Source of the DNA: Plakobranchus ocellatus
Taxonomy: Eukaryota; Mollusca; Gastropoda; Plakobranchidae
Assembly (NCBI GenBank): GCA_019648995.1
Contig: BLXT01006199.1
Coordinates: 1,752,476-1,780,490 of the forward strand
Length of the DNA: 28,015 nt
Direction: 5' to 3'
The first letter of the stretch is position 1, and each line of letters opens with the position of its first letter. Position numbers and translations under genes: made by a program. Shown here in pieces: positions 1 through 11,549 of the stretch. Under the pieces are notes generated by a model. That model was not told where the DNA came from. It was given only the letters and a program-made list of their open reading frames with translations, and searched no databases.

Positions 1-303
1 CTGAAAATTTATCCACACAAAATATCAAACTATAGTGAAATGAATAGGAGAATGTTAGTCGAAGTCTTTGTTTGCTGCGACATCTCAGATTCAATGTTGT
101 AAAGCGCCGAGTGTAAAATTGTTTCACTGACTAACAATACTTTTGTACTACCATAAATCGGACACCAAGTCCAATTGCTAATAGTAAGCAGAGTTCTTCT
201 CTACAGAATGTGCAGTCGTGATAAATGGCTAGAACGGAATTGAATTCCATACTGTATTTGCCTTAACATAACCTTATAATCTAGAAATGTGTATGGTGTA
301 GTC

Positions 304-308
<5 letters not shown>

Positions 309-348
<40 letters not shown>
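309..348. repeat. (AT)20 microsatellite
   Basis: A pure alternating AT run of about 40 bases. It lies just left of a long GA tract, so the two form a compound microsatellite. No coding meaning: the Ser/Leu- and Tyr/Ile-rich open frames across it are translations of the repeats. Confidence 0.97.
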
Positions 349-350
<2 letters not shown>

Positions 351-385
351 TTTTCTTTTGAGTATAATACTGCTCTGAGGCATAA

Positions 386-464
386 AGAGAGTGGGATAGA
401 GGAAGAAAGAGAGAGGGAGAGAAAGAGAGAGAGAGGGAGAGAGAGAAAGAGAGAGAGGGAGAGA

Positions 465-520
<56 letters not shown>
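386..520. repeat. Long imperfect (GA)n tract
   Basis: About 135 bases of GA/GGGA/GAAA purine repeat, imperfect on the left and pure GA from about 471 to 520. The purine strand is the plus strand. Such homopurine mirror tracts can form triplex DNA, but no function is implied here. Confidence 0.97.
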
Positions 521-524
<4 letters not shown>

Positions 525-1058
525 AAGGCGCACACCAGCACAAAACGTTCTCAGCTCACAAAAAATCAATGCCATTATTTTTTGGCTTGTATTTTATTCG
601 ATGTGTAGATCAAGGCTCTAGACTTACAATTCAAAAGGAATATAATAAAATAGAAACTTTGTTGGAATGTTGGATAGCACAAAAGGGAAATTACTATTGC
701 CTCAACCTAATTCAATTAAAACTAAGATAAATTGCAAAACACGATAAAAAGAAAAACAAATTGTAAATTTGCAACTCCAAAATTTATTTTCAAATTTTTT
801 AAACATGATTTTCTTGCAAAGTTCCTGAGGAAAGGAAAGCACTCAAAATTAGAAAAAACAAACCGCAAAATAGCATATAAAATTGGGGAAATAATTTAAA
901 TTTGTAATGCCAACACCCCCTCCCCTCCTAAACATAAACATGTGAAAGAATGCACTTGCATTTACAAATCTCACAGAAGATAACAATGGCTCCGTGCAAG
1001 AAGCAAATATCTACACTACTGTGAGGATTTGAGTTATTTATGTTGGTAAAGTTAATTT

Positions 1059-1154
1059 GAACCCCTTTTTTTTTACCTCAAGAAATATCTAAACCCTCAG
1101 CCCTTCAGAACCCCTTTTTATACCTAAAAAAAATTTTAAACCCTAAGCCCTTCA
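1059..1154. repeat. 49-bp tandem duplication, two copies
   Basis: Two adjacent copies start with GAACCCCTTTTT at 1059 and 1108 and end with AAACCCT(C/A)AGCCCTTCA. They differ mainly in the middle A/T stretch, so the duplication is not very recent. Confidence 0.75.
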
Positions 1155-2958
1155 TTAGCGAGAAACCGCTTCTGATAAAAGGGTTATAGGCAGCCTTTTA
1201 TAACTTGTCCAAATTTTGTTTTTCTATTTTCTCAAAACTATGAGAATTGGAAATATACATTTCTTGCATAGAGCCATAACAAAAATTTACGCTAATCAGG
1301 GCTTTTAAATAATATAAATGCAATTTTTGACTCCTTTGGACTAGACTCAAAATCTTAAGTAGAATACAACCATTGATATAAATAATTGCATTGAAGAGAA
1401 AAGTTATACAGTTAAATGCAAAATTATTTTGATCTCCTCTGTATGAATTCAAAGTACATTGTATGTCTATAAAAACAGGTGAAATGTTGAATATCACTAG
1501 GCATAAAATATAAACTTCACATTTTTGCTTTTTAGTTCACTAATTTTATGAAACGTTAAACTTCTTTCCCTGACATGTTCTTTCGAAGAACTGCTCATCA
1601 AATTTTGACACATCATTATGAGAGGCTATGATCATAGCAAGGAATATAAATATACTTTGTACATATGTTTTCTGTATTGACAAATCTGGGCTTCTTTAAA
1701 TTAATCATCTGAACAAAAAAGAAATAAATATTTCTCCATTTGCTTGATATATTATTAATCTTTTACATTCATTTAACTGATTTTAAAAAAATGGAAGTCT
1801 GTTGCCACCAATATAAGTTTGACCTTACAAAAAAAAAAAAAAGAAAAGAAAAAAGATATGAATAAGACATCAATCATATAAAAACATTATCCCCTGCACT
1901 AAACAAGTACTAGTAAAAGCTAAATAATTCCTGTTTTGCAATGAAATAAGTACCTTAAACTGAAATAGAGCCTCGGATGACAAGGGATTAGATGTTAATT
2001 TTTTTTAAACTTGGTGTAACAAGAGCTATTTGAGAGGCAATTCACCTTTGCTTTGCTCCTCCACTTTCCAGTGCTCTAGTTATTTTACTATTTAGTATAC
2101 AGTTGGTGTTGGATGAAGACATGGGAGCAGATGACATTCATCATTTTGCAATGAGATATAAATGGTCTCAAATCAAGCAATCTATCATCAAAATTAAGAT
2201 TTTTAAAATAATGCTTGTCTGCTCCTACCAAATCACGATACAATTCTTATCCAAATTGACTTTCTATTCAAGCTTTGATAATCCTTTTTGACCTTATTGG
2301 GTTTCATGGCTTTACTTATCTTAATGGCATTCTATATATTTAAAAAAAAATAGAATCATCAAATCAGAAATAGTTTTATAGACACTGATCATATCATAAT
2401 ACATCTTATGTGTACATTTTTTATGCTTGAAAAGTCTAAAAAAAGAAAAGAAAAAGTCCATCTGCTCTCTTATCAAATTAAATTCAAAACAAAAATTAAA
2501 TACTTCTGAGAGAGAGAATATTTTGGATGTCTAAATACATGCAATCAGATTTGTCTTTAAAATCTTATTGACCAGAATTTAAAGGGAGGATTTTAAACGG
2601 AATTAAAAGCATACTGCACAGTATTTGCCCACTAACTACCTTGATCAACAATCATTTGAATGGTTCGCGTAGATCTTGTTTAGTTATACCCTAATCAAAA
2701 CAAGTTGCCTGAGTTTTGGGTAGGTGTTGAAGTAGCACTTCTACAAACCACAACTCACTTCTCTAAATCCTGCATCATGTCTTAAACACCGATTGTTTGC
2801 CCATATCAGTACCTTCACTTTCAATTCTATGTTGCTTTAATGGTAAGTCAGTTTATTCTGGACCAAACACACCCTTTCCAACCCCAATCCAATTGTGCCA
2901 TGCTAGGCCTTGGCTAGTCATTGTACTCGCTTCATACCTTTGTTGATCTTCCCCTTTG

Positions 2959-2981
2959 CTCTCTCTCTCTCTCTCTCTCTT
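2959..2981. repeat. (CT)n microsatellite
   Basis: About 11 CT units in an otherwise unstructured AT-rich stretch. Confidence 0.95.
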
Positions 2982-3867
2982 TCTGCTGCTCTACACATTT
3001 TGGGCTAGTTTTTAACTTAAAGAAAAAAAATTGTGAGATAACTCAGAACCATGCATTGCACTGTAATCTGCCACAGTAACTGAGCCTGATTAGAGATTTA
3101 TGATTATGCCTTGGCTGTGAATTATCTGCTACAGCTCTCTGAGACTTTGAAACAACAACAAAGAGCAAAGAGTGAGTAAATGCGTTGTAGGAATGTACCT
3201 CAATTTTTGCCAAAATCAAATGCATGTAATGTGGACTTGAGAGTATAGAAACACAACATTTTTTAAAGCGGAAATACATTTTTTGAGAAAAACCATTCAG
3301 TCTGTTTGAAAATTATATAAAAGGAATTTACAAATACTCAAACAGTAGTAATTTTGCTAAAACATATTTCAAAGTCAAAAATAGTTCATGTACTTCCACT
3401 TTTGTAAAAATACATGCGCCTGGAATAAAAAGATTTTTCACAAGATGACAACTTTTTAAAATAATTATGTGTATCAACTTTTGTTTCAGTTCAAGGAGTG
3501 TAAGAAACACAGCAGTTATCAAAATCTGCAAGCAAAATTCCTGAGATCAATTATATTTATTCGAGGACGGGCTAAGTAGGTTGCGAAGAAAGATCAAGTT
3601 TAACAACAGATATCTCACATAAAATGCCCAACATTTGTCTTGAGACCAATTCAATAGAGCCAAAACTTGTATGATGGTCATTTTAAAACTGCTGGTGTAA
3701 CCTAAAACACCTCTTTGTAACCTTGCAGCATTAAAAAAACAGAGATGTTAATGATATAGAAATAAAAAATATTAACCATTTTAGAGAACAAACATTTTGT
3801 GGCACTTGCCTCATCAGGATGGGTCTCATGACAGTCAAGTTTCATTCAGAGTGAAACATACATCAAT

Positions 3868-4017
3868 GTAGGTACTGAGCATGACTTGAACAAAATTTTA
3901 CAGTAGTTGCTGAGCATGACGTAAAAAAAAAAAATTACAAAGTAGATACTGAATAGGACTGTTAAAAAAATTACTAAGTAGGTACTGAGTAAGACTTGAA
4001 AAAAAAAAAAATTACAA
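3868..4017. repeat. Tandem repeat, about 37-bp unit, four copies
   Basis: Four units begin with GTAG(G/T/A)T(A/G)CTGA at 3868, 3903, 3942 and 3978. Each continues into a GACTTGAA-like core and an A-rich stretch ending in ATTACAA or similar. Units are 35-39 bp; length varies mostly in the A-run. A single diverged relative (GTAGGTACTAAGTGATGCAT) sits near 4888, which suggests the unit was once more widespread here. Confidence 0.8.
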
Positions 4018-5615
4018 TTTTGGAAACGAGAGAATCCAATTCTTTGTGAAACCTGTAAGCAAAGGATCTATGATAGATGCGGCCACAATATCTGAGCAAA
4101 AAGATCATTTTCCTATCAAAGAGAATACTGTTGTTAACTTCAAATAACACAGGGGTGCCTACACAGGAAAGAGCAGAATGATCATTCTTCAGATACTTAA
4201 AAAAATATAACAAATCTATGTAACTGAAGGTGAATATTACAGAATCAAAAAACACACATATTAAATGATATAAAAAAGGAGAGAGGGAGAGAGATACACA
4301 AAAATATTGTAAAAGGAAAGAAGGTAGCTATTGGGACTGCATAGAAACTTAGGATAAGACAAAGGACTGCTATATATCAATAAACTATTATGTAAGATTT
4401 AAACTCACAATTATAAATGGCTAATGCTTCAGGCCTAACTTAAGCTGCAACAACATTTCTACAAAAGCATTAAAATTGATGCATTACATTGCAATTTAAC
4501 AAAAAAATTTATATGTTTCTATCTTACATTTAATATAATAAAGCAATGCAAAAGAAAAAAAAAAAGAAAACCTCATTAAAGATTGTTAAAAGATAAAATG
4601 TTATCCATTCATGAATAATAATCAATAATCAACAATGATGGCCACATATTTCAACAACGAAGATGTCTTTTTAACAAAGATGTTTGTTTACAACAAAAGT
4701 CTTCACATTTAACTCATAATCTGTGAAAAAAACTGATCAAAAGAAAATCATTTGCAATAAAAGATAAGACTAAGAAATATCTCTTTAATATTTTTGGCAA
4801 TTTGATAACATTGGGTGAAAAAAAAAAAACAACCCATTTACAGCAAATAGAAAATATGGGTGAAAAAAAAAATACTGCAAATCTTAGGTAGGTACTAAGT
4901 GATGCATACACGTTTTTTTTCCCCCCTTCTCCAAGGGGGAGGGAGGGGAATTTGCTCTGTATATGAATTTGTCGCAAACCATTTATGAAAAAAAATTGCT
5001 TTAGCTTACATACAAAAACCTTTGAAAATTTTAACAAATTCTTATATTGTTCTATTTAACAATCGATAGCTTACATGTTATTGGCATTCACACTTGTGGG
5101 CCTGTGAAGTGCGTTAAATTCTTGGTAGTTGGAAAAAAATTATTTGCTCCTACTAAATTATTCAAAATGAAAATTAACAGAATGCATAGGAGAAATAAGG
5201 AAAATAATGTGAATTATTCTCAGATTGCAAATTACAACATAAATTGAGAAAAAAAGTTCATTAAAACTGTTTTGTCCTATTTTCATTGAGACTGTTCACA
5301 GTCCACCCACTCCTCAGCTCTCCCCACTGCACTGATGGGTTTGCTTTAGCTAAATTACTGAACAGTGTAGAGACAAAGTATACAGTTGCCAACAAGATTT
5401 TCTATAACATGAAACGGTACTCTCAAAGTACATGTAAATTAATAGTAAATAACTGGCATAGACCCTTACAAAATGTATCAACAGTGTAACACTCCAACAG
5501 GCAGGATCTAGAACATACAGATACCTTTGATTATCTACACTGGACATCCTGCCATCCTCATGATATAATATGCAGTAGTCCTTATAGCCTCATATTTCAC
5601 AGAGTCTGTATATGT
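4018..5615. other. Gene-poor AT-rich region
   Basis: No supportable gene. It contains A-runs, including one beside a C-rich/G-rich patch near 4920-4948. The right part could belong to the degenerate retroelement that follows, but I cannot see conserved reverse transcriptase blocks before about 5700. Confidence 0.5.
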
Positions 5616-6420
5616 TTGATGGAAGACTTATTAATACAACTTTCAACACACATATTTCCAACAATAAAAATACTAACAGCTATTAACAAAGCGAAAGAGA
5701 TTTCTCTGCAATCAATGACAAAAAAATACAGCAGGCCACATGCACACGCCAACAGAATTCCATTCGTTATCACATACAAACCTGCCCTCCGTGATATTCT
5801 TTCAATCTTAAAGAAAGATTTCTGTACTCTCCCTACATCAGGCCAATGGAGAAACACCATCTCTAACATTCCCATGAGATAGCCTTCTGCAGACCCCTCA
5901 ACCTTAAGGACACATTAGTATATAATATATTCCAAAACAATTTCAAAGGTAATAACCTCAGGTTTTCTACCCTATAAAACAGAGATACAAATCATGAAGA
6001 CATACAACACATACATCATCATTCACATCTTCAATACATAATGTCACATACAATACCCCATATAGTCTATCATGCATCTCTAACAAATTAATTTACCTGA
6101 TCACAGTATCCAATCAACAATCATTATGTAGGTCAAACATCTCAAATATAAAGAGCAACCTTCACATACCACAGATTTACAATCGCCAATGACAGAGACA
6201 CACCTATAGCTAGGCATTTCAATCTCCTTGACAATAGTTTTGAACCTGCAAATAGGCCTATACTAGAGATTGACCGTTTATCCACTTCTGACACCATAAA
6301 CAGATTAAACAAATACTCTTAAAACATTGAACTGAAAGGTCTCAATGCAAAAGAACAAACAATGTTTCCTATAACCATCATCCAAACCTCTAAAGAATGA
6401 GTTATTTTAATGAAATAAAT
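5616..6420 (+). mobile_element. Degenerate Penelope-like retroelement fragment (RT C-terminus to GIY-YIG endonuclease)
   Basis: In the frame open from 5616 to 5882 the translation contains PFVITYKPALRDILSILKK. This is the block that follows the reverse transcriptase fingers/palm in Penelope-like elements. A one-base frame change at about 5880-5882 leads into FCRPLNLKDTLV, the usual 'RRPKNLRDLLV' block. Further on, after stop codons, come HNYVGQT at about 6122-6139 (the YVG half of the GIY-YIG motif) and DTPIARHFN at 6197-6223, then a stretch ending in ELKGLN near 6345. The order of blocks and their spacing fit the RT-linker-endonuclease tail of a Penelope-like element. Several in-frame stops and at least one frameshift show it is dead. 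I see no intact RT catalytic YxDD block, so it is 5'-truncated or too decayed. Family assignment rests on remembered motifs. Confidence 0.72.
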
Positions 6421-7938
6421 GTTATTTAGTACAATGGATTGTACCTCTAACTATATCATACTCCTCAATGTATTTCTTTACTTTATAATTATCAATTGTC
6501 ATCTCTCTACCACCTGTAAAACTTACATTATTATGCTCATAATCTTAATAAAGTTTTTTTCCCAATGCTCATGCACTTCATAAGAATGCTTTTTTCAATT
6601 GAGATATTTTTTATTTTCTGTAACGGTTTGTGAATGCAATATTTTATTTTCACTAACCTTGGGTCTGTATCCATGGTGTTTGAATTAATGTCAATCTAAT
6701 ATTTTACACTGACAAAGCCAATGTGGTGAAACAATGATGTTTGTTTACTACTAATTTATTTCATGGTCCCATTTAGTGTTATACAGTATTGAATTGGCAA
6801 CTGTTTACTTTGTCTTTACTTTAAACATCATTCCTTTCCTTTCCTTTTCTATTCCAAATAAAAACAAAGACGTGATCATCAATAGGTTATGGAGATTTAA
6901 ATCACTTTTCTAGGACAGCTAATTACCACAAATGTGGTCAACATATACATTGATAAGTTCTATTTTTACATGTACTTTCATGTAAAACAATTTTGTTTTA
7001 ATCCATAAATAATACTAATGACCAAAACACCAAAAAAATTGTTTATATTTAAAATATTAACAACTTTTTAAGCATTTCTGTTTTTTGAGCAAAATATTTT
7101 GCAAACCTTATAAAAAAAATTTATGAACGCTCAATACTTTCGGATAATAAAGACGGCCGAGTTTAATTGATCAGCTCCTATACACTGATGACTTCTGAAA
7201 TATATATATGATAGGTGATGCAAAATGAAAATTGTCCCTTTTCACTGTACATGATGGTTATGGAGAAAAGCAGTCTAAAATCCAAAAATTTTCTTTTCTT
7301 GTGGAAGTCTTGCCCAGGATTCCAAAACATGGGAAGTTTTTCTTACGAGCATAAACACAAGCCATTTTTTTTACTAAAGGTTTTTTGTAAAATACCCAGT
7401 CTATCTCTCCAGCCTTGAGAGGCCATGCCTGTGAAGCAAAATAATACAATGAATAAAATACAATTTTCATGGCCATTTTTTTTCTTGTTCAATAATTGAA
7501 AACAAAATCAACATTGTTTTTATCTTGAGTAGAATACAACAAAGTGGCTAAGGATCAGGGTTTCAAAAAAAAATTACAGTGCAAATTTTGAAATTAAATA
7601 ATAAAAGAACTACATATATAGGAATAGCCTACAATTTGCCACTGTCAATGATGGCATTACATCACAATATGCATTGAAATTAAGTGTGCACAAAAACAAA
7701 AACAAAAAAGCAAAAAACAAAAATCCAGGAATAAGAAACCAATCAAATACACAAAAGAAAAAAAAAGATTGGATTACTAGATCAATCATGCGCATTAGAA
7801 ATCAAGGAAATGGCAGATATAGGCCTGCGGACGTTGTCATGAAAAATTGTCCAAAAGCGAATCTGCCAAGAGGATGGCAAAGAAAAAACAAAAATTAAAT
7901 GGAAACAATCATCAACCACAGAGGGCCAGGACAGTAAG
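6421..7938. other. Non-coding region downstream of SCCPDH
   Basis: No gene seen. The part nearest 7938 may be the 3' UTR of the minus-strand SCCPDH gene. The A-rich run at about 7689-7725 would be T-rich on the SCCPDH sense strand, so it is not the poly-A tail of a retrocopy. Confidence 0.5.
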
Positions 7939-9444
7939 CTACTTATCAATGGTGTCCGAGATGGTGGTGATCTTGATATTATGTTTGTCTAAACGCTCCA
8001 GAAGTTTTGTTCCTGAGAAGGCTGCACCTGCAGTGAGGACTCCACCTTTGTGCTGCATAGACTCTGCTTCCTTCAGGATCACCACACCACACTGAACCAT
8101 GCAGATTGGAGTTGTGACATAGCCAGGCTCTGGCCCGGTCAGTTTGGCCACTACACATCTATTGGGTTTGACTCCAGGCTTCACATTCTCAGTAGAATCA
8201 AATCCATGCCCCACAAATGTCATCGCAAAAGAGCAGCCATCTATCTGCTCCTTAGTAGGTCCGCCTTTTCGGAAAGTACCAAAGGTAAAAATGTTGGGGA
8301 ACTTGAGCAAAAGCCAGCGGGTGGGAGAAAAGTATGCTAAAATTCCAAAAATTGTTGCAAATGTTAGAAAGCCAATGGCAGCAATGAAGTTTGGCATGCA
8401 CATGTAGGCTGCAAATTGGGCTGGTTTGTCTCTCCTTCCAGTAGCAAGACTATCGCGAGTGGTTCGATAAACAATAGCCTCATCAATGCCCACAAACGGG
8501 ACACACCACTTGTTTACATGCCCACTGTAGAACAGCACACGCTTTGGAAGTTTGTACTCATTTCTTGGCATTGATTCTGGGTAAAGCAATGAACGGATAT
8601 CTTTCACTTCGTTCCAGTTGGCAATAGCATGCACGGCCGACTCAAAAGTTCCAGTGTTGACTGCTGAACCTTTTGGACCTCGATGAAATTTTACAAAATT
8701 TTCAACGTTTGTTAGTCTTCCACCTTTAAACTGTTCTTCCATGTACATGACCCCACTCTCCGCAGGTACGCTGTCAAATCCAGTGGCTCCAATCACAAAT
8801 GTGTTCTTATCTTTGGCTTTACCATTGTAAAGCAGTTGCATTTTCTCCAAAAACTGAGGCTCTCCACTTATGTCAAGATGGTGGGTCCCCTGCTCTATGC
8901 ATGCTCTAACAACAGATTCTCCATAAAAACGATATGGACCAACACAATTGAGGACCACTCGAGCTTGTTTAGCCATTGTCTCAAGAGAGACGAGGCTACT
9001 TGAATCTGCTATTATTATGGGAGTTTCTTCCAAGTTTTTGCCTGTTCGAGAAGATGATTCACTTAAAACTTTCTGAATCTTAGCCATGTTCCGACCTGCT
9101 ACAGCCCAGGATAAATTTTCTTCCTCCGCCACTCTGGCCACTTCATCAACTGTATACTGGCCAGTAAAACCAGTGGCACCATAGACTACAATATCATACT
9201 TTTTAGTAGCCATGTTGGAACAAAATAAGATATTTGGCGTCCACTTCAAAATGTGCCTTGATCGAGATGCTGTTCTTAAATTTTGGCAAGTTTCAAATTC
9301 AAGGTTTGACCAAGAATGAAAAGCAAGTGTTGATCTATTCACACCAAATCTAGAAAGCACCTGTGACAATTTAAAGACAGACCTTGAACTAGAGAGATGG
9401 AAATGTTTGCAAAATCTTCCAACAGAATATAACCAGGGCAACAT
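7939..9444 (-). CDS. SCCPDH: Saccharopine dehydrogenase-like oxidoreductase, single exon
   Basis: A 501-residue uninterrupted frame. From Met78 (ATG at 9211-9213, context AACATGG) the protein is about 424 residues, close to the 429 of human SCCPDH. The N-terminal Rossmann fold shows YDIVVYGATGFTGQ, then WAVAGRN. Downstream are VVLNCVGPYRFYGE, DISGEPQFLE, GATGFDSVPAESGV, a hydrophobic stretch (FIAAIGFLTFATIFGILAYF, probable membrane or monolayer anchor), GPTKEQID, GPEPGYVTTPI and GGVLTAGAAF. All are SCCPDH family blocks in order. The family resembles saccharopine reductases and is found on lipid droplets and membranes; its physiological substrate is not settled. Residues 1-77 are Arg/Ser/Leu-rich with few acidic residues and could be a mitochondrial presequence, but the first ATG (9442-9444) has a poor context (TCTATGT). 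The shorter start is the safer choice. No introns are present, unlike what is expected of an animal gene of this size, and no frame damage is visible. Confidence 0.93.
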   Translation of the reverse strand: MLPWLYSVGRFCKHFHLSSSRSVFKLSQVLSRFGVNRSTLAFHSWSNLEFETCQNLRTASRSRHILKWTPNILFCSNMATKKYDIVVYGATGFTGQYTVDEVARVAEEENLSWAVAGRNMAKIQKVLSESSSRTGKNLEETPIIIADSSSLVSLETMAKQARVVLNCVGPYRFYGESVVRACIEQGTHHLDISGEPQFLEKMQLLYNGKAKDKNTFVIGATGFDSVPAESGVMYMEEQFKGGRLTNVENFVKFHRGPKGSAVNTGTFESAVHAIANWNEVKDIRSLLYPESMPRNEYKLPKRVLFYSGHVNKWCVPFVGIDEAIVYRTTRDSLATGRRDKPAQFAAYMCMPNFIAAIGFLTFATIFGILAYFSPTRWLLLKFPNIFTFGTFRKGGPTKEQIDGCSFAMTFVGHGFDSTENVKPGVKPNRCVVAKLTGPEPGYVTTPICMVQCGVVILKEAESMQHKGGVLTAGAAFSGTKLLERLDKHNIKITTISDTIDK

Positions 9445-11369
9445 AGAACTACAATCTAGACTGTAGAAGTGTAGATTAGCTATCTAGATCTAATCTAACT
9501 TTAGATCTGTAAATAGGGATCCTCCGAATATAAAGAGCAAAGACCAAATTTACATTCAACAAAGTAGTTTTGTTTTCTTTTCTTGCTCGTTTGTTCTCTG
9601 GATTTATATGGGATACAAAACTTCCTGACAACCGTGAACTTGTGAGTAAAGATCAGGAACAACCCAGTTTGTAGCTGACTTGAAACGAGTTCGTTGGTCT
9701 GTTGGTCCACTGGTCAACGCCTCAAGAGTCGAAAGTAGGCGTGGCTAAAACATAAGAACTTTCTATACAAGGAGGAGTATTTTTCACTTCAGTTCTCGCC
9801 TCGCGAGATGTTTCGGATCGTTGATAGTCGGCTTCATTCCAACGAACCTCGCACAACCTTGATACACTACTGTATTATAGAACTGGTTTAGCAAGAACGT
9901 TGAAACCTAGACTATAAGAGAAAAAATGAAACTTTAAAAAGGCAAAGCCAAAAATTATTCAAATAAGGTAAAGTATAAAGTTTATCTCGGGTTTTGTCGT
10001 CATTTGTTTGCATAAATCTAAGCCAAGTTCAACATCAACTGTATTGTTGTCATAATTGCCATGGAAATGAATATGAAAGATAACCTTGGTTTTGAAGATG
10101 CAGGACTCCCATACAGTATAATTATCTAATTCAACGTTTAAATTTATCCAGTTGGCATCGTAGCATCAATTACATTTTTGCAAAAAGCAAGTATGAACAC
10201 ATTTTTAAGGCAGATAAAGTCAGTTTTATCGTTTTTAAAGACTGAATGCAAGCTTTCAAGAAGGAAAGAGACTGTTGTGTTGTGAATTGAATAAGGATGC
10301 AACATTAAGAAAAGAAAATAACAATTACTCCTGAAACTTTATATTTAATGCAAAGGTTTTATATAGAGTTATCATTTGACAGGATTGAGATACTACTACA
10401 ATTGATCAATATCTAGGCTATTTTCAGGTTTCAAAGTTCTCCAAGTGAAGTATTGATTACCAACTAAATTCACAAGAGTTTACATCTTCATCCTTTGGGA
10501 CTACACGTGGATATGCATTCGATTACTGCTGAAATTATCAACTGAAAAGTCATGACAGCTTCAATATTTCATTCAAAGGAAAAGAATAAAAACTTAAGAA
10601 ACACACACAAGGAATATATCTAAGCCCCAACTTAGAATAACACCGATCTCCTCTCTGAGCGTGGCAAAATTTTGCAGACGAATAAAACTTTTCAAAATGT
10701 GCAAGAAATATTGGGTTTTAGACAAAATACTTTGAGCAGGATTTCTTTGTGGGTTCATAGGTTAAAGAAAATAAGATACTGGACTTGGGAAGGCTAGAAA
10801 AATCCATCATTTCTAGATTGCAGCTGCTGCTACAACATTTTTTGTCGTCAAACATTTCTACCCACGCATTTAATTTCATCATGTCATGCCTTTTGTGATT
10901 GAAATGAAGACTTTTTGTGAACATTAAGTTGGTTATTTCAATTTTACATAGGATGGATCTTATTAATACCTTGAAACAGTTTTATAATAGTCTCAACTTT
11001 ATTAGCCAAAGAGAAGGTTTAAGAGATGAACAAAATTCATTAATTTACTGCTGAGCCTGCACATCACTATAACAATTACTTCTAGATATGCAATCCAACT
11101 AAGTATGGTTGCTGGATTCTTTGAAAAATTAAAATGGAGATCTTAACCTCAATAATATAAAATTATAGACAATCTCTATTGCATTTTAAATTAATCTGAA
11201 CCATCGTGGCAAGATTATGCTTTTTAGGGGAGTATTTTTTTTTTTTTTTATTACCGAATTGACTAATAGGCCTTGGAACATAATTTTAGAAAGTTCATTT
11301 ATCATACACATTAATATGATATCTAACTTTGTGATTGCCTTCTGATTTTTTGTTTAAGACAAACGTACC
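9445..11369. other. Divergent intergenic region between SCCPDH and the DNAAF8-like gene
   Basis: About 1.9 kb separates the start of the minus-strand SCCPDH frame from the first coding exon of the plus-strand gene. The part next to SCCPDH is the likely 5' UTR/promoter side and holds a CpG-containing patch around 9790-9845. The rest is AT-rich without gene signals. Upstream non-coding exons of the plus-strand gene could lie here but cannot be identified from sequence alone. Confidence 0.55.
9799..9808. promoter_or_regulatory. CTCGCGAGA promoter-type motif
   Basis: The sequence CCTCGCGAGA matches 9 of 10 positions of the palindromic TCTCGCGAGA element known from many animal housekeeping and bidirectional promoters. 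It lies 355 bp upstream of the first SCCPDH ATG, in a local CpG-rich patch inside AT-rich sequence. Motif presence is seen; promoter activity is inference. Confidence 0.4.
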
Positions 11370-11549
11370 ATGGACTGCAGCGATGATGGAAGTGACTCAG
11401 AGCTTGGTGCCACTGGATGTGATCCAGGAAGCATCAGAGGCTATGTAGACAACTTACCTTCAACCAGCAACATACTCAAACCTCAAATTGACCGAATCTT
11501 CTCAGAAGTGCAGAAAAACCTTCCAAATATTGACTTTGACTCCTCAGAT
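11370..11549 (+). CDS. DNAAF8: DNAAF8-like exon 1 (coding part)
   Basis: Encodes residues 1-60 and ends in phase 0 at TCAGAT|gtaagc. It holds the conserved IFSEVQKNLPNIDFDSSD segment. A plausible acceptor (tgtttaag at 11351-11358) just upstream suggests that one or more non-coding exons precede it. Confidence 0.85.

Larger units (their letters stand above)
521..3867. other. Gene-poor AT-rich region
   Basis: I see no supportable gene. Open frames are under 100 codons and lack recognisable motifs or splice-site-bounded coding blocks. The stretch holds A/T homopolymers, a 49-bp duplication near 1059 and a short CT microsatellite near 2959. It may be intergenic or part of an intron or UTR of a gene outside the window. 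Confidence 0.6.

Noticed and set aside
274-575. Ser/Leu-rich open frames on the minus strand
   Set aside because: They are translations of the (GA)n and (AT)n microsatellites in all three frames.
5286-5547. Overlapping short frames left of the Penelope-like relic
   Set aside because: No reverse transcriptase motif could be recognised, so the element boundary was not extended to include them.
7674-8407. Short plus-strand frames around the 3' end of SCCPDH
   Set aside because: They are antisense shadows of the SCCPDH coding sequence and of the A-rich region downstream of it.
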